Assembly (NCBI RefSeq): GCF_900119895.1
Contig: NZ_FQLR01000004.1
Coordinates: 868,001-932,000 of the forward strand
Reading direction: 5' to 3'
DNA: 64,000 bases
From: Collinsella phocaeensis
GTDB taxonomy: Bacteria; Actinomycetota; Coriobacteriia; Coriobacteriales; Coriobacteriaceae
Shown here: one piece after another, positions 26,857 to 35,081 of the stretch
Numbering within the stretch: position 1 is the first letter of the stretch
Layout of the letters: every line of letters starts with the position of its first letter
Notes under the pieces: generated by a model
Databases searched by the model: none
What the model was told of the DNA's origin: nothing
What the model saw: only the letters and a program-made list of their open reading frames with translations
Position numbers and translations under genes: made by a program

Positions 26857-26905
26857 AAACTTTTTTAAAATAACGCTTGCATCGGATTCGGACTTCCCAT
26901 ATAGT
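26857..26905 (+). promoter_or_regulatory. Promoter of tRNA-Gly/tRNA-Cys unit, copy 2
   Basis: The upstream element AAACTTTTTTAAAATAACG (26857-26875) precedes TTGCAT (26877-26882) and, after 17 bp, TATAGT (26900-26905). Confidence 0.78.
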
Positions 26906-26917
26906 AATTCCTCGCAA

Positions 26918-26993
26918 GCGGACATGGCTCAGTTGGTAGAGCACAACCTTGCCAAGGTTGGGGTCGCGGGTTCGAGCCCCGTTGTCCGCTCCA
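26918..26993 (+). tRNA. tRNA-Gly (GCC), copy 2
   Basis: Same 76-nt gene as the minus-strand copy at 2135-2210, anticodon GCC, CCA encoded. Followed by a small GAGCCG/CGGCTC hairpin before tRNA-Cys. Confidence 0.95.
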
Positions 26994-27038
26994 TCGCATG
27001 CAAGGAGCCGGTTTCACATCGGCTCTTTTCATATAGAT

Positions 27039-27112
27039 GGCGAAGTGGCCAAGTGGTAAGGCAGAGGCCTGCAAAGCCTTTACCCCCGGTTCGAATCCGG
27101 GCTTCGCCTCCA
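27039..27112 (+). tRNA. tRNA-Cys (GCA), copy 2
   Basis: Same 74-nt gene as the copy at 2016-2089, anticodon GCA, CCA encoded; cotranscribed with tRNA-Gly. Confidence 0.95.
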
Positions 27113-27121
27113 GGAACCGTT

Positions 27122-27154
27122 CAGGGCGCCCTTCCGGGCGTCCTGTTTCGTTTT
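27122..27154 (+). terminator. Intrinsic terminator after tRNA-Cys, copy 2
   Basis: CAGG..GCCC pairs with GGGC..CCTG around TTCC, followed by TTTCGTTTT. Confidence 0.85.
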
Positions 27155-27235
27155 GCGCCTCGTGTGCTGAGCGGGCGCATCCCTCCGAGCGCGCCATAAG
27201 CGTAGGCTCGCTTTTGCGCACAAGGAACCGTCTAG

Positions 27236-27274
27236 GAAAAGAAAAAGCTCCAGCCACGGGGGAGTGGCTGGAGC
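27236..27274 (-). terminator. Intrinsic terminator of tRNA-Arg (minus strand)
   Basis: On the minus strand GCTCCAGCCAC pairs with GTGGCTGGAGC and is followed by TTTTTCTTTT. Confidence 0.9.
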
Positions 27275-27284
27275 GCATGACCGA

Positions 27285-27361
27285 TGGTGCGCCATGGGGG
27301 ATTCGAACCCTCGACCTTGAGATTAGAAGTCTCCTGCTCTATCCAACTGAGCTAATGGCGC
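27285..27361 (-). tRNA. tRNA-Arg (TCT)
   Basis: Minus-strand cloverleaf with GCGCCAT/ATGGCGC acceptor, anticodon loop CTTCTAA giving TCT (AGA codons), CCA encoded. A TATAAT -10 lies at 27378-27373. Confidence 0.94.
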
Positions 27362-27405
27362 GCGTCCAGCCGATTATAGCAAAAGGTCGATGCGGTCCAC
27401 GTGCA

Positions 27406-28263
27406 TCATTCGACGTCCTTGTCCTCTCCGATGAGCTCCTCATAGGTGCTGATGCGTTCGCGCGCGTCATCGATTTCGGGAAGCAGGAAGTTGTAGAGCA
27501 CTTCGATCACGAGGATCGCTGATATCTTGGAGAACGTGAAGTCGCCGGTGGTGAGCAGGGCCTCGTGGTTCACGGTCTGAAGGACGAGGTCGGCGGCGCT
27601 CCCGAGCGGTGAGGACGGATAGCCGGTGATGACGACGCAGGTCGCCCCGGCGCTTCGGGCGGCGGACATGGTGTCGAGCAGGCGGCGGGACTTCCCTGAG
27701 TTGGATATCGCGATGAACACATCGCCGGGGCGCAGCGTGAGCGCATAGGCCTTCGCCGCCTCCGACACCTCGAAGGTGGCGCTTCTCAGCCCGAGCTGGC
27801 CGAACTTGATGCTCGCGTCGAGCGCGACCGCATGGGTGTTGCCTACGGCGGCGAGCTGGATGCAGCCCGCCGAGCGTATCGCGTCGACGCACGACCGGAG
27901 CGCCGCGGGATCGATGGCGCGGATGGTCGATTCGATCTCGCTGATCTTTGCATTCTGGATGTTGCGGAGCGACTGCTCGATATCGTCGAGCGATACCTCG
28001 CGCGTCACGCCGTCGTCGTGCGCCAGCGCGACATCGCGGGCGAGGGAGAACTGGAAGCTCCGGTAGCTGCCGAAGCCGAGTCGCTTGCAGAACCGCGACA
28101 CCGTCGCCTCGGACGTCGAGCTGCTGCGGGCGAGTTGCGCCAAGGTCATGCCCGCGGCGTCGGCCTGGTTGGAGAGGATGAACTCGACGATCCTCTGCTC
28201 TGTTTCGAAGAAATCGCGCTTGCTGCTGATGAGTCCGAGCGCGCTGGGTTGCGATTTGCCCAT
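27406..28263 (-). CDS. RpiR/MurR-family transcriptional regulator (HTH + SIS)
   Basis: Sugar-phosphate-responsive regulator, 285 residues. The N-terminal HTH (about 1-80) has LAQLARSSSTSEATVSRFCKRLGF, the RpiR signature; the C-terminal SIS domain (about 115-260) has AVGNTHAVALDASIKFGQLG and DVFIAISNSGKSRRLLDTM, which bind a phosphosugar. CAAAGGAG upstream of ATG 28263 decides the start over an in-frame ATG at 28308. It is transcribed away from the fructose PTS operon, from which 235 bp separate it, and most likely controls it. The GAAAGAAAC repeats between the genes are candidate operators. Confidence 0.9.
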   Translation of the reverse strand: MGKSQPSALGLISSKRDFFETEQRIVEFILSNQADAAGMTLAQLARSSSTSEATVSRFCKRLGFGSYRSFQFSLARDVALAHDDGVTREVSLDDIEQSLRNIQNAKISEIESTIRAIDPAALRSCVDAIRSAGCIQLAAVGNTHAVALDASIKFGQLGLRSATFEVSEAAKAYALTLRPGDVFIAISNSGKSRRLLDTMSAARSAGATCVVITGYPSSPLGSAADLVLQTVNHEALLTTGDFTFSKISAILVIEVLYNFLLPEIDDARERISTYEELIGEDKDVE

Positions 28264-28294
28264 GATGCTCCTTTGGAAGACATTGCTATGACGG

Positions 28295-28418
28295 GTCTCT
28301 TTCACCATACCTCAGATGTGTACCTTATTTACCTGCAAAAAGACTGATTGGTTCCATCTACCGCTTACCGGAAAGAAACTACCTTTCATATGGAACTTAA
28401 GTTGTGAAAGAAACTAAC
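28295..28418. promoter_or_regulatory. Candidate RpiR operator repeats in the divergent rpiR-fruA region
   Basis: Three related sites: GTGAAAGAGAC on the minus strand (28305-28295), GAAAGAAACTACCTTTC (28371-28387, itself a GAAAG/CTTTC palindrome) and TGAAAGAAACTAAC (28405-28418). The last two share GAAAGAAACTA. Their placement between a regulator and its likely target supports an operator role. Confidence 0.55.
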
Positions 28419-28498
28419 ACCAAGAAGGCATGCTAGATTTTCATCATGGAACGAATGCGGCGCATGGGGCGCCGCGATTCGATAGGGAAGGGGGACGC

Positions 28499-30550
28499 AT
28501 GGCACAGCAGTTCGACATCATTGCTGCGACCGGATGCCCGACCGGGATAGCGCATACCTTCATGGCGAAGGAAGCGCTTGAGAAAGCCGCCGCGGAGCGC
28601 GGGCTCACCATCAAGGTCGAGACCCATGGTCAGGTCGGCGTCGAGAACGGGTTGAGCGCAGGCGAGATCGCCGCGGCGCGCGCCGTGGTGGTCGCCGCCG
28701 ACAAGGACGTGAGCGCCGAGCGCTTCGCCGGCAAGCCCATGGTCTCGGTCGGCGTGTCCAAAGCGCTGTCCGTCGAGGCTGCCGGCGCGCTCATCGATCG
28801 CGCCCTGGCGGCCAAGGCGGATCCCAGCGCCGTCGCAGCCCAGGCTGCCGAGGATGCGCCCGAGGAGAAGGAGTCCTTCGGCCATCAGCTCTACAAGCAC
28901 CTCATGAACGGCGTCTCCCACATGCTGGTGTTCGTCGTCGCCGGCGGCGTCCTCACGGCGCTGTCGTTCCTGTGGGGCATCACCTCGTTCGATTCGACGG
29001 CGGCCGACTACAACTCTTTCGCCGCCATGCTCAAGATCATCGGCGGCATCGCGATGAACCTCATGGTTCCCGTCCTGTCCGCCTATATCGCCGAGTCCAT
29101 CGGCAAGCGCCCCGCGCTCGTACCCGGCTTCGTGGCCGGCATGATCGCCATCCAGGGCCTGCCCGTCAACGCCGCGACCGGCATGATCGATGCGGGCGGC
29201 GCCGGCGTGGGCTTCGGCTTCCTCGGCGGCATCGTCGGCGGCTTCCTGTCCGGTTACGTCATCCTGCTGCTGGAGAAGGTCTTCTCCAAGCTCCCCGCCA
29301 ACCTCAACGGCCTCAAGGCGATCTTCCTCTATCCGCTGTTCTCCACGCTCATCGTCGGCCTCGTGATGCTCGGCATCTCCGGTCCCATGGTCACGATCAA
29401 CAACGCCATGATGGACTTCCTGCGCAGCCTGCAGCATGCCGGTGCCATTCCGCTGGGCATCGCCATCGGCTGCATGTGCGCGGTCGACATGGGCGGCCCG
29501 GTCAACAAGGCTGCCTACGTCACCGGCACCATGCTGCTCGGCGCCGGCCTCGAGGCGGGCGTGGGCACTCCCGAGTACGCCGACGGCACCGCGTTCATGG
29601 CCGCCGTCTCCGCAGCCTGCATCGTTCCGCCGCTGGTCACGAGCTTCGCCGTCATCGTCGGCAAGAAGTATTTCTCCCAGGAAGACCATGACGCCGGCAT
29701 CGTCAACATCATCCTCGGCTGCACGCACATCACCGAGGGTGCCATCCCGTTCATGACCAAGAACATCTGGCCCGTCATGCCGATCATGATGCTGTCCTCC
29801 GCGCTCGCATCCGTGCTCACCCTGCTGCTCGGTGTCCACGTCCCCGCTCCCCACGGCGGCTTCCTGGTCCTGCCCGTCGTCGACGGCGGCATCCAGTGGG
29901 TGCTCGCCATCCTCGCCGGCACCGTCGTGGGCGGCATCCTGTTCACCGTCTTCAAGAAGCATGAGTGGGCTCGCGGCCAGCGGGCTTTCGAGGCCTCCCC
30001 GGCCATGCCCGCCGCGGCCGAGCGGCCCGATGCCTCCCCCGAGCCCGCCGATGCCCCCGCTCCGTCGGCGGACCCCGCCTCCGAGCCCGCCGAGGTCCAG
30101 GACTTCGTCTCTGCCGACAACGTCTTCCTCGGCCTTGATCTGGCCGGCCGCGACGACGCGCTCTCCTTCGTGAGCAACGAAGCGGTCAAGCTCGGCATCG
30201 CCGACGACGCCGACGAGCTCATGGCCGCCTTCCTCAAGCGCGAGGACGAGGGCTCGACCGGCATGATGGACGGCTTCGCCATCCCGCACGCCAAGGCCGC
30301 CACGGTCAAGCGCGCCGCCGTCGTCGTCGTGAAGGACGACGGCGGGATCGAGGGCTGGGAGTCCATGGACGGCGCCCCCGTCAACGTGGCCATCGCCCTG
30401 TTGATACCCGAGTCCCAGGCCGGGACCACCCATCTCAAGCTCCTGTCCAAGGTCGCCGAGGCGCTCATGGACGACGAGTTCCGCTCGACGGTCAAGTCTG
30501 CCGACGACGCGCAGGAGATCGCGGGAGCCATCAACGCGCGGCTCGGCTAG
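28499..30550 (+). CDS. fruA: PTS fructose-family EIIBCA permease
   Basis: A single 683-residue polypeptide that imports and phosphorylates a sugar, probably fructose. Domain order: EIIB at 1-100 (phospho-Cys13 in ATGCPTGIAHTF), EIIC at about 120-490 with FGHQLYKHLMNGVSHMLVFV, FVAGMIAIQGLPVN and GCTHITEGAIPF, then an Ala/Pro-rich linker (about 500-535) and EIIA at about 537-683 with phospho-His597 in DGFAIPHAKAA. The ATG at 28499 follows GGGAAGGGGG; an earlier in-frame ATG has no such site. It heads fruA-ptsH-ptsI-fruK-fruK and lies opposite an RpiR gene. Confidence 0.94.
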   Translation: MAQQFDIIAATGCPTGIAHTFMAKEALEKAAAERGLTIKVETHGQVGVENGLSAGEIAAARAVVVAADKDVSAERFAGKPMVSVGVSKALSVEAAGALIDRALAAKADPSAVAAQAAEDAPEEKESFGHQLYKHLMNGVSHMLVFVVAGGVLTALSFLWGITSFDSTAADYNSFAAMLKIIGGIAMNLMVPVLSAYIAESIGKRPALVPGFVAGMIAIQGLPVNAATGMIDAGGAGVGFGFLGGIVGGFLSGYVILLLEKVFSKLPANLNGLKAIFLYPLFSTLIVGLVMLGISGPMVTINNAMMDFLRSLQHAGAIPLGIAIGCMCAVDMGGPVNKAAYVTGTMLLGAGLEAGVGTPEYADGTAFMAAVSAACIVPPLVTSFAVIVGKKYFSQEDHDAGIVNIILGCTHITEGAIPFMTKNIWPVMPIMMLSSALASVLTLLLGVHVPAPHGGFLVLPVVDGGIQWVLAILAGTVVGGILFTVFKKHEWARGQRAFEASPAMPAAAERPDASPEPADAPAPSADPASEPAEVQDFVSADNVFLGLDLAGRDDALSFVSNEAVKLGIADDADELMAAFLKREDEGSTGMMDGFAIPHAKAATVKRAAVVVVKDDGGIEGWESMDGAPVNVAIALLIPESQAGTTHLKLLSKVAEALMDDEFRSTVKSADDAQEIAGAINARLG

Positions 30551-30594
30551 CATGATGTTCCCCGGGGCGCGCCCCCTGTAACCGCCACCCCCGT

Positions 30595-30630
30595 CGGGCC
30601 GGCCCGCACCGTGCGCGCCGGCCCGTTTTC
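30595..30630 (+). terminator. Intrinsic terminator between fruA and ptsH
   Basis: CGGGCCGGC pairs with GCCGGCCCG, then TTTT. ptsH therefore probably also has its own promoter; a TACACT hexamer lies at 30722-30727. Confidence 0.85.
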
Positions 30631-30790
30631 CAGACGGGCGCCGACGGTTGCGGAAGGTGGTGGGAGCGCGTTAATTCCCCTTGCTCCGGTGTTCTCGAGC
30701 TGTATTCCCCGAGGGATGCGGTACACTAGCGGTTGTTATCGTGCGCCGCGTCCATCGAGTGCGCAGCGCTGGTCTAAAAAGGAGACATCC

Positions 30791-31054
30791 ATGGTTTCTG
30801 AGAAGGTCACCCTCGTCAACCCGCAGGGCCTGCACATGCGTCCGGCCGGTCTGTTCGCGTCCTCCATGGGCAAGTACGCCTGCGACGTGACCATCGTCAC
30901 CGCCGACAAGGAGGTCAACGGCAAGAGCCCGATGGCCCTCATGGCCGCCGGCATCCCGTGCGGCACCGAAGTCGAGGTCAAGTGCGACGGCGCCGACGAG
31001 GCCGAGGCACTCGCCTGCGCGGTCGAGCTCATCAAGAGCGGCTTGGGCGAGTAG
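30791..31054 (+). CDS. ptsH: Phosphocarrier protein HPr
   Basis: General PTS phosphocarrier, 88 residues, cytosolic. His15 lies in NPQGLHMRPAG (the EI phosphorylation site) and Ser46 in NGKSPMALMAAGI (the position phosphorylated by HPr kinase in Gram-positives). AAAAGGAG precedes ATG 30791. It lies between the fructose permease and EI genes and is likely the HPr for the mannose-family system too, since no other ptsH is in the window. Confidence 0.96.
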   Translation: MVSEKVTLVNPQGLHMRPAGLFASSMGKYACDVTIVTADKEVNGKSPMALMAAGIPCGTEVEVKCDGADEAEALACAVELIKSGLGE

Positions 31055-31089
31055 CTCAACAGGGGGGATACGTTCACGCGTGAGCGTTA

Positions 31090-31122
31090 GCAGGCGTCCG
31101 CGCTCAGGGGCAGGGCGCCTGC
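31090..31122 (+). repeat. Intercistronic hairpin between ptsH and ptsI
   Basis: GCAGGCG pairs with CGCCTGC across about 18 bases; no T-run follows, so it is more likely a processing or stability element than a terminator. Confidence 0.5.
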
Positions 31123-31170
31123 GTTCATGTCAGTCACCCGCACGGAGGGTGCACGGAGAGAGGAATGGAA

Positions 31171-32874
31171 ATGTATCAGGGAGTCAACGCCTCGGAGGGT
31201 ATCGGCATCGGTACCGTCATGGTCGCCGTCGACCCGGACCTGTCCTTCGAGCCGCATGCCGTCGAGGACGTCGAAGCTGAGAAGGCCCGCTACCAGGCGG
31301 CGCTCGACGTCTTCTGCGCCAAGACCGAGGCCCAGGCCGAGCATATGAAGACCGCCGTGGGTGAGGCCGAGGCCGAGATCATGGCCGGACACGTCGTGCT
31401 CGCTCAGGATCCGGGCATGACCGACGCCATCATGGGCGCGATCGCCGGCGGCACCTGCGCCGAGCAGGCTCTGCAGGACACCTCGACCATGTTCGAGAAC
31501 ATGTTCCTGTCCATGGATGACGAGATGTTCCGTCTGCGTGCGGCCGATATCGCCGACATCCGCACCGGGATCCTCGCCGAGCTCCTCGGCGTCCAGGTCG
31601 TCGACCTGTCCGTTCTCCCCGAGAACACCATCGTCGTCGTGCACGACCTCACCCCGTCGATGACGGCCACCATCGATAAGGCCAACGTGGCGGGCATCGT
31701 CACCGAGACCGGCGGCCGCACCTCTCATTCCGCCATCATCGCCCGTGCGCTGGAGATCCCTGCGGTCCTGTCCGTGGCCAACAGCTGCTCCGCGCTGCGC
31801 AACGGCATGACTGCCGTGGTCGACGGCTCCAAGGGCGTCGTTCTTGCCGAGCCCGACGAGGCGACCCTCGCCGAGTACGCCGCCGCCGCCGAGGCGTTCG
31901 CCGCCGAGAAGGCGGCCCTCGAGGCGTTCCGCGGCAAGGAGTCCGTCACCGCCGACGGCATCAAGAAGATCGTCGCCTGCAACATCGGCAGCCCGAACGA
32001 CGTGACCAACGCGCTCGAGCATGATGCCGAGGCCATCGGCCTGTTCCGCTCGGAGTTCCTGTTCATGGACGCCACTGAGCTTCCCAGCGAGGAGGAGCAG
32101 TTCCAGGCCTACCGCAAGGTCGCCACGGCCCTCAAGGGCGCACCCGTCATCATCCGCACCCTCGACGTGGGCGGCGACAAGGAGATCCCCTATCTCGACA
32201 TGGAGAAGGAGGAGAACCCGTTCATGGGCTTCCGCGCCGTGCGCTACTGCCTCGAGAACGCCGATCAGTACAAGGTCCAGCTGCGCGCCCTGCTGCGCGC
32301 CGGCGCGTTCGGCGACGTGAAGATCATGGTCCCGCTCGTCACCTGCGTCGAGGAGGTCCGTGCCGTCAAGGCGCTCGTCGAGGAGTGCAAGGCCGAGCTT
32401 GAGGCCGAGGGCCTGAAGTACGATGAGAACATCGAGGTCGGCGTCATGATGGAGACGCCCGCCGCCTCCCTCATCGCCGACAAGCTCGCCGAGGAGGCCG
32501 ACTTCTTCTCCATCGGCACCAACGACCTCATCGGCTACACGATGTGCGCCGACCGCGGCAACGATCACATCTCCAACCTGTACCAGGTCTACTATCCGTC
32601 CGTGCTCCGCTCGATCAAGAACATCATCGAGAGCGGCGTCCGCGCCGGCATCATGGTCGGTATGTGCGGCGAGGCCGCTGCCGACCCGCTGCTCGAGCCG
32701 CTGCTGATCTCCTTCGGCCTGGAGGAGTTCTCCATGTCCGCGCCGAGCATCCTGCGCGCCCGCAAGACCATCTCCCAGTGGACCAAGGCCGAGTGCGACG
32801 AGCTCGCCGAGAAGGCGCTCGCCTGCTCCACCGCCGCTGAGGTCAAGGAGCTGCTCGAGGCGAACGCCCGCTAA
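31171..32874 (+). CDS. ptsI: PTS enzyme I (phosphoenolpyruvate-protein phosphotransferase)
   Basis: Transfers phosphate from PEP to HPr, feeding all PTS permeases. The 567-residue protein has the phospho-His186 in TGGRTSHSAIIARAL, the PEP-binding FRSEFLFMDATELPSEEEQF segment, DVGGDKEIPYLDM, and the C-terminal barrel with IGTNDLIGYTMCADRGN and GMCGEAAADP. ATG 31171 (MYQGVNASEGIGIG) is preferred to the ATG six bases upstream because AGAGAGG is then correctly spaced. It lies 116 bp after ptsH. Confidence 0.96.
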   Translation: MYQGVNASEGIGIGTVMVAVDPDLSFEPHAVEDVEAEKARYQAALDVFCAKTEAQAEHMKTAVGEAEAEIMAGHVVLAQDPGMTDAIMGAIAGGTCAEQALQDTSTMFENMFLSMDDEMFRLRAADIADIRTGILAELLGVQVVDLSVLPENTIVVVHDLTPSMTATIDKANVAGIVTETGGRTSHSAIIARALEIPAVLSVANSCSALRNGMTAVVDGSKGVVLAEPDEATLAEYAAAAEAFAAEKAALEAFRGKESVTADGIKKIVACNIGSPNDVTNALEHDAEAIGLFRSEFLFMDATELPSEEEQFQAYRKVATALKGAPVIIRTLDVGGDKEIPYLDMEKEENPFMGFRAVRYCLENADQYKVQLRALLRAGAFGDVKIMVPLVTCVEEVRAVKALVEECKAELEAEGLKYDENIEVGVMMETPAASLIADKLAEEADFFSIGTNDLIGYTMCADRGNDHISNLYQVYYPSVLRSIKNIIESGVRAGIMVGMCGEAAADPLLEPLLISFGLEEFSMSAPSILRARKTISQWTKAECDELAEKALACSTAAEVKELLEANAR

Positions 32875-32907
32875 TGGCTGCCTCGACGGCATAGCATCGA
32901 CTCTCTC

Positions 32908-32948
32908 GGGCCGCTCGGCAGCGCATTCGCGCTGGCGGGCGGCCCTCG
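32908..32948 (+). repeat. Nested hairpin between ptsI and the first fruK
   Basis: GGGCCGC pairs with GCGGCCC with an inner AGCGC/GCGCT stem; no T-run follows. Confidence 0.5.
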
Positions 32949-32966
32949 TACGAACAGGTGGTTCCT

Positions 32967-33899
32967 ATGTTCTACACCCTCACCGCGAACCCTGCCGTGG
33001 ATATGACGGTCGCTTGCGGCGGCCTCGTCCCCGACGAGAACATCCGCTCCGGGTCCGCCGACTACACTCCCAACGGCAAGGGCCTCGACGTCTCCTTCGC
33101 CCTCAAGAAGTTCGGCGTCGACTCCGTCGCCCTGGGCTTCTTCGCCGGTTTCACCGGTAAGTTCATCGTCGACGAGACCATGAACATGGGTTGCCTGTGC
33201 CGCCCGGTCTGGACTGACGGCATCACCCGCATCAACACGTACCTGAACGACGGCGAGCACGAGTACGGCATCCTCAACCCCGGCGCCCCGCTTACGCCCC
33301 AGTACGAGCAGGAGCTCTACCGCATCCTCGACACGTCCGGTGATCTCGACTGCCTGGTCGTGTCCGGTTCCGTGCCTCCGCGCGCGTCCAAGGATTTCCT
33401 CGCCAACGTCATGGACCATGCCCAGAGCCGCGGCTCCGACGTCGTCCTGGACCTCTCCAGCTCCGACCTCAAGACGCTCGCGCATAAAAAGCCGCTGCTC
33501 ATCAAGCCGAATCACCACGAGATGCGCGCGATCTTCGGCGTGAAGATCGATACGGACGACGACGCTCGCCGCGCACTCGCCATGGCGCACGAGGTCGGCG
33601 TCCAGAACGTCCTGCTCACCATGGGCAGCCGCGGTTCGGCCTACTTCTCCAACGGCGAGGACATCTGGTACGCGAAGCGCCAGTTCAACATCAAGCTCGT
33701 CAGCTCCGTCTGCGCCGGCGACTGCACGCTCGCAGCCTTCCTGCTCAAGTGGTACAAGGACCGCGATAACGTCGAGGAGGCCATGAAGCTCGCGCTCGCG
33801 ACCGGCGCCAACGTCGCAGAGAGCGTCGGCTTGGGCGATTTCGCGCGTGTGGACGAGTACAGCAAGCGCATTACCGTCCGCAAGCTCGACCGTCTGTAA
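32967..33899 (+). CDS. fruK: 1-phosphofructokinase-like PfkB kinase, copy 1
   Basis: PfkB-family hexose-phosphate kinase, 310 residues, expected to convert fructose 1-phosphate (the fructose PTS product) to fructose 1,6-bisphosphate; tagatose-6-phosphate kinase (LacC) is the main alternative. Visible: YTLTANPAVDMTV at the start, YTPNGKGLDVSFALKKFG (about 30-48), SGSVPP, LIKPNHHEMRAIFG, and the catalytic SSVCAGDCTLAAFL, where the usual GAGD is read as CAGD. It starts after AGGTGG. A close paralogue follows after 69 bp. Confidence 0.9.
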   Translation: MFYTLTANPAVDMTVACGGLVPDENIRSGSADYTPNGKGLDVSFALKKFGVDSVALGFFAGFTGKFIVDETMNMGCLCRPVWTDGITRINTYLNDGEHEYGILNPGAPLTPQYEQELYRILDTSGDLDCLVVSGSVPPRASKDFLANVMDHAQSRGSDVVLDLSSSDLKTLAHKKPLLIKPNHHEMRAIFGVKIDTDDDARRALAMAHEVGVQNVLLTMGSRGSAYFSNGEDIWYAKRQFNIKLVSSVCAGDCTLAAFLLKWYKDRDNVEEAMKLALATGANVAESVGLGDFARVDEYSKRITVRKLDRL

Positions 33900-33965
33900 G
33901 CGAAACCCTCGCGGGCCCCGTGCACGCCCGCCGTGCGCGGGCCCGTTCTCGTACCGTCTGGAGCC
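33900..33965 (+). repeat. Hairpin between the two fruK genes
   Basis: CGGGCCC pairs with GGGCCCG, followed by TTCTCG; weak terminator or stabiliser. Confidence 0.5.
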
Positions 33966-33968
33966 GCT

Positions 33969-34898
33969 ATGATCTACACCCTCACCGCTAACCCCGCAAT
34001 CGATTACAACATCTCCTGCGACGGGCTTTCCGCCAACACGGTCACGCGCACGCGCGATGCGGTGTACAGCCCGAACGGAAAGGGCTTGAACGTCTCGTTC
34101 GCCCTCAATCATTTCGGTGTCGATACGGCGATCCTGGGTTTCTTCGCGGGATTCTCCGGTCGATTCATCGTCGAGGGCGCTCGGGCGAAGGGCGTCGACG
34201 TCCATCCTGTCTGGACCGAGGGCATCACGCGCGTGAACGTCTTTCTCAACGCCGGACCGGATACCGAGTACAACATGGTCAACGCCGGTGCCGCCGTGTG
34301 CCCCGCCGACGAGCAGGCCATGTGCGAGCTCGTCGACTCGCTCGAGGACCTCGATTGTCTCGTCATATCGGGCTCGCTGCCTCCGTGCACGTCCGAGGAC
34401 TTCCTGGCCCGTATCATCGATCGCGTTCGCGCCCGCGGCGCCGAGTTCGTGCTGGATATCTCGAGCCCGCAGCTCACCGAGCTGATCGAGCGCGAGCCGC
34501 TTCTCATCAAGCCGAACGACGACGAGCTGCGAGACATATTCGGCATCGAGGTCGATTTGGCCGACGACTCGTCCGTTCTCGCCGCCATGGCCGATCTGCA
34601 CGGGCGCGGCGCCCAGAACGTCTTGTTGACGCTGGGCGGCAAGGGCGCGTATTTCAGCAACGGCGAGCATGTCTGGTACGCGCGCTGCACGGCGCCCGTG
34701 AAGGTGCTTTCCACGGTGTGCGCCGGCGACTCGACGCTTGCCGCCTTCCTGTCCGCGTGGCACGGCGACCGCGGCAACGTCGACGCCGCCCTGCGCCTCG
34801 CCATGGCGACGGGTGCCAACGTCGTCGAATGCGCGGGTCAGGGAGATTTCTCGCGAGTCGAGGAGTACCGTGCGCAAGTCGAGGTGCGTGAGCTGTAG
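33969..34898 (+). CDS. fruK: 1-phosphofructokinase-like PfkB kinase, copy 2
   Basis: Second PfkB kinase, 309 residues, paralogous to the gene just upstream (YTLTANPAIDYN, YSPNGKGLNVSFALNHFG, SGSLPPCTSEDFL, LIKPNDDELRDIFG, STVCAGDSTLAAFLSAW). The two differ throughout, so this is an old duplication with possible substrate divergence, for instance fructose 1-phosphate against tagatose 6-phosphate. TGGAG precedes ATG 33969; an in-frame start 36 bases earlier lacks a ribosome binding site. A terminator follows. Confidence 0.9.
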   Translation: MIYTLTANPAIDYNISCDGLSANTVTRTRDAVYSPNGKGLNVSFALNHFGVDTAILGFFAGFSGRFIVEGARAKGVDVHPVWTEGITRVNVFLNAGPDTEYNMVNAGAAVCPADEQAMCELVDSLEDLDCLVISGSLPPCTSEDFLARIIDRVRARGAEFVLDISSPQLTELIEREPLLIKPNDDELRDIFGIEVDLADDSSVLAAMADLHGRGAQNVLLTLGGKGAYFSNGEHVWYARCTAPVKVLSTVCAGDSTLAAFLSAWHGDRGNVDAALRLAMATGANVVECAGQGDFSRVEEYRAQVEVREL

Positions 34899-34932
34899 AT
34901 TCGCGCTGCTGCTGCGCTCTCGTGGCCGTTTC

Positions 34933-34967
34933 GCCTCCCGTCCCCGATTGGGAACGGGAGGCTTTAT
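34933..34967 (+). terminator. Intrinsic terminator of the fru/pts gene cluster
   Basis: GCCTCCCGT pairs with ACGGGAGGC (further inner CCCC/GGG pairing), followed by TTTAT. Confidence 0.85.
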
Positions 34968-35081
34968 ACTGTCTCCTCGACTCCGCATCGGCTCCGTACC
35001 CCGCGAGCCGAAGCAGCCGGGCCACGGCCCGGCGCTGCGAAGGTATACTTGAGCGCAATCATACGCATAGGGGAGTTCGAG

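Larger units (their letters stand above)
26911..27138. repeat. 228-bp duplicated tRNA cassette, inverted relative to 1990-2217
   Basis: From the leader base CTCGCAAG before tRNA-Gly to the middle of the terminator stem the sequence appears identical to the reverse complement of 1990-2217. Promoters and terminator tails outside differ. Confidence 0.9.
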
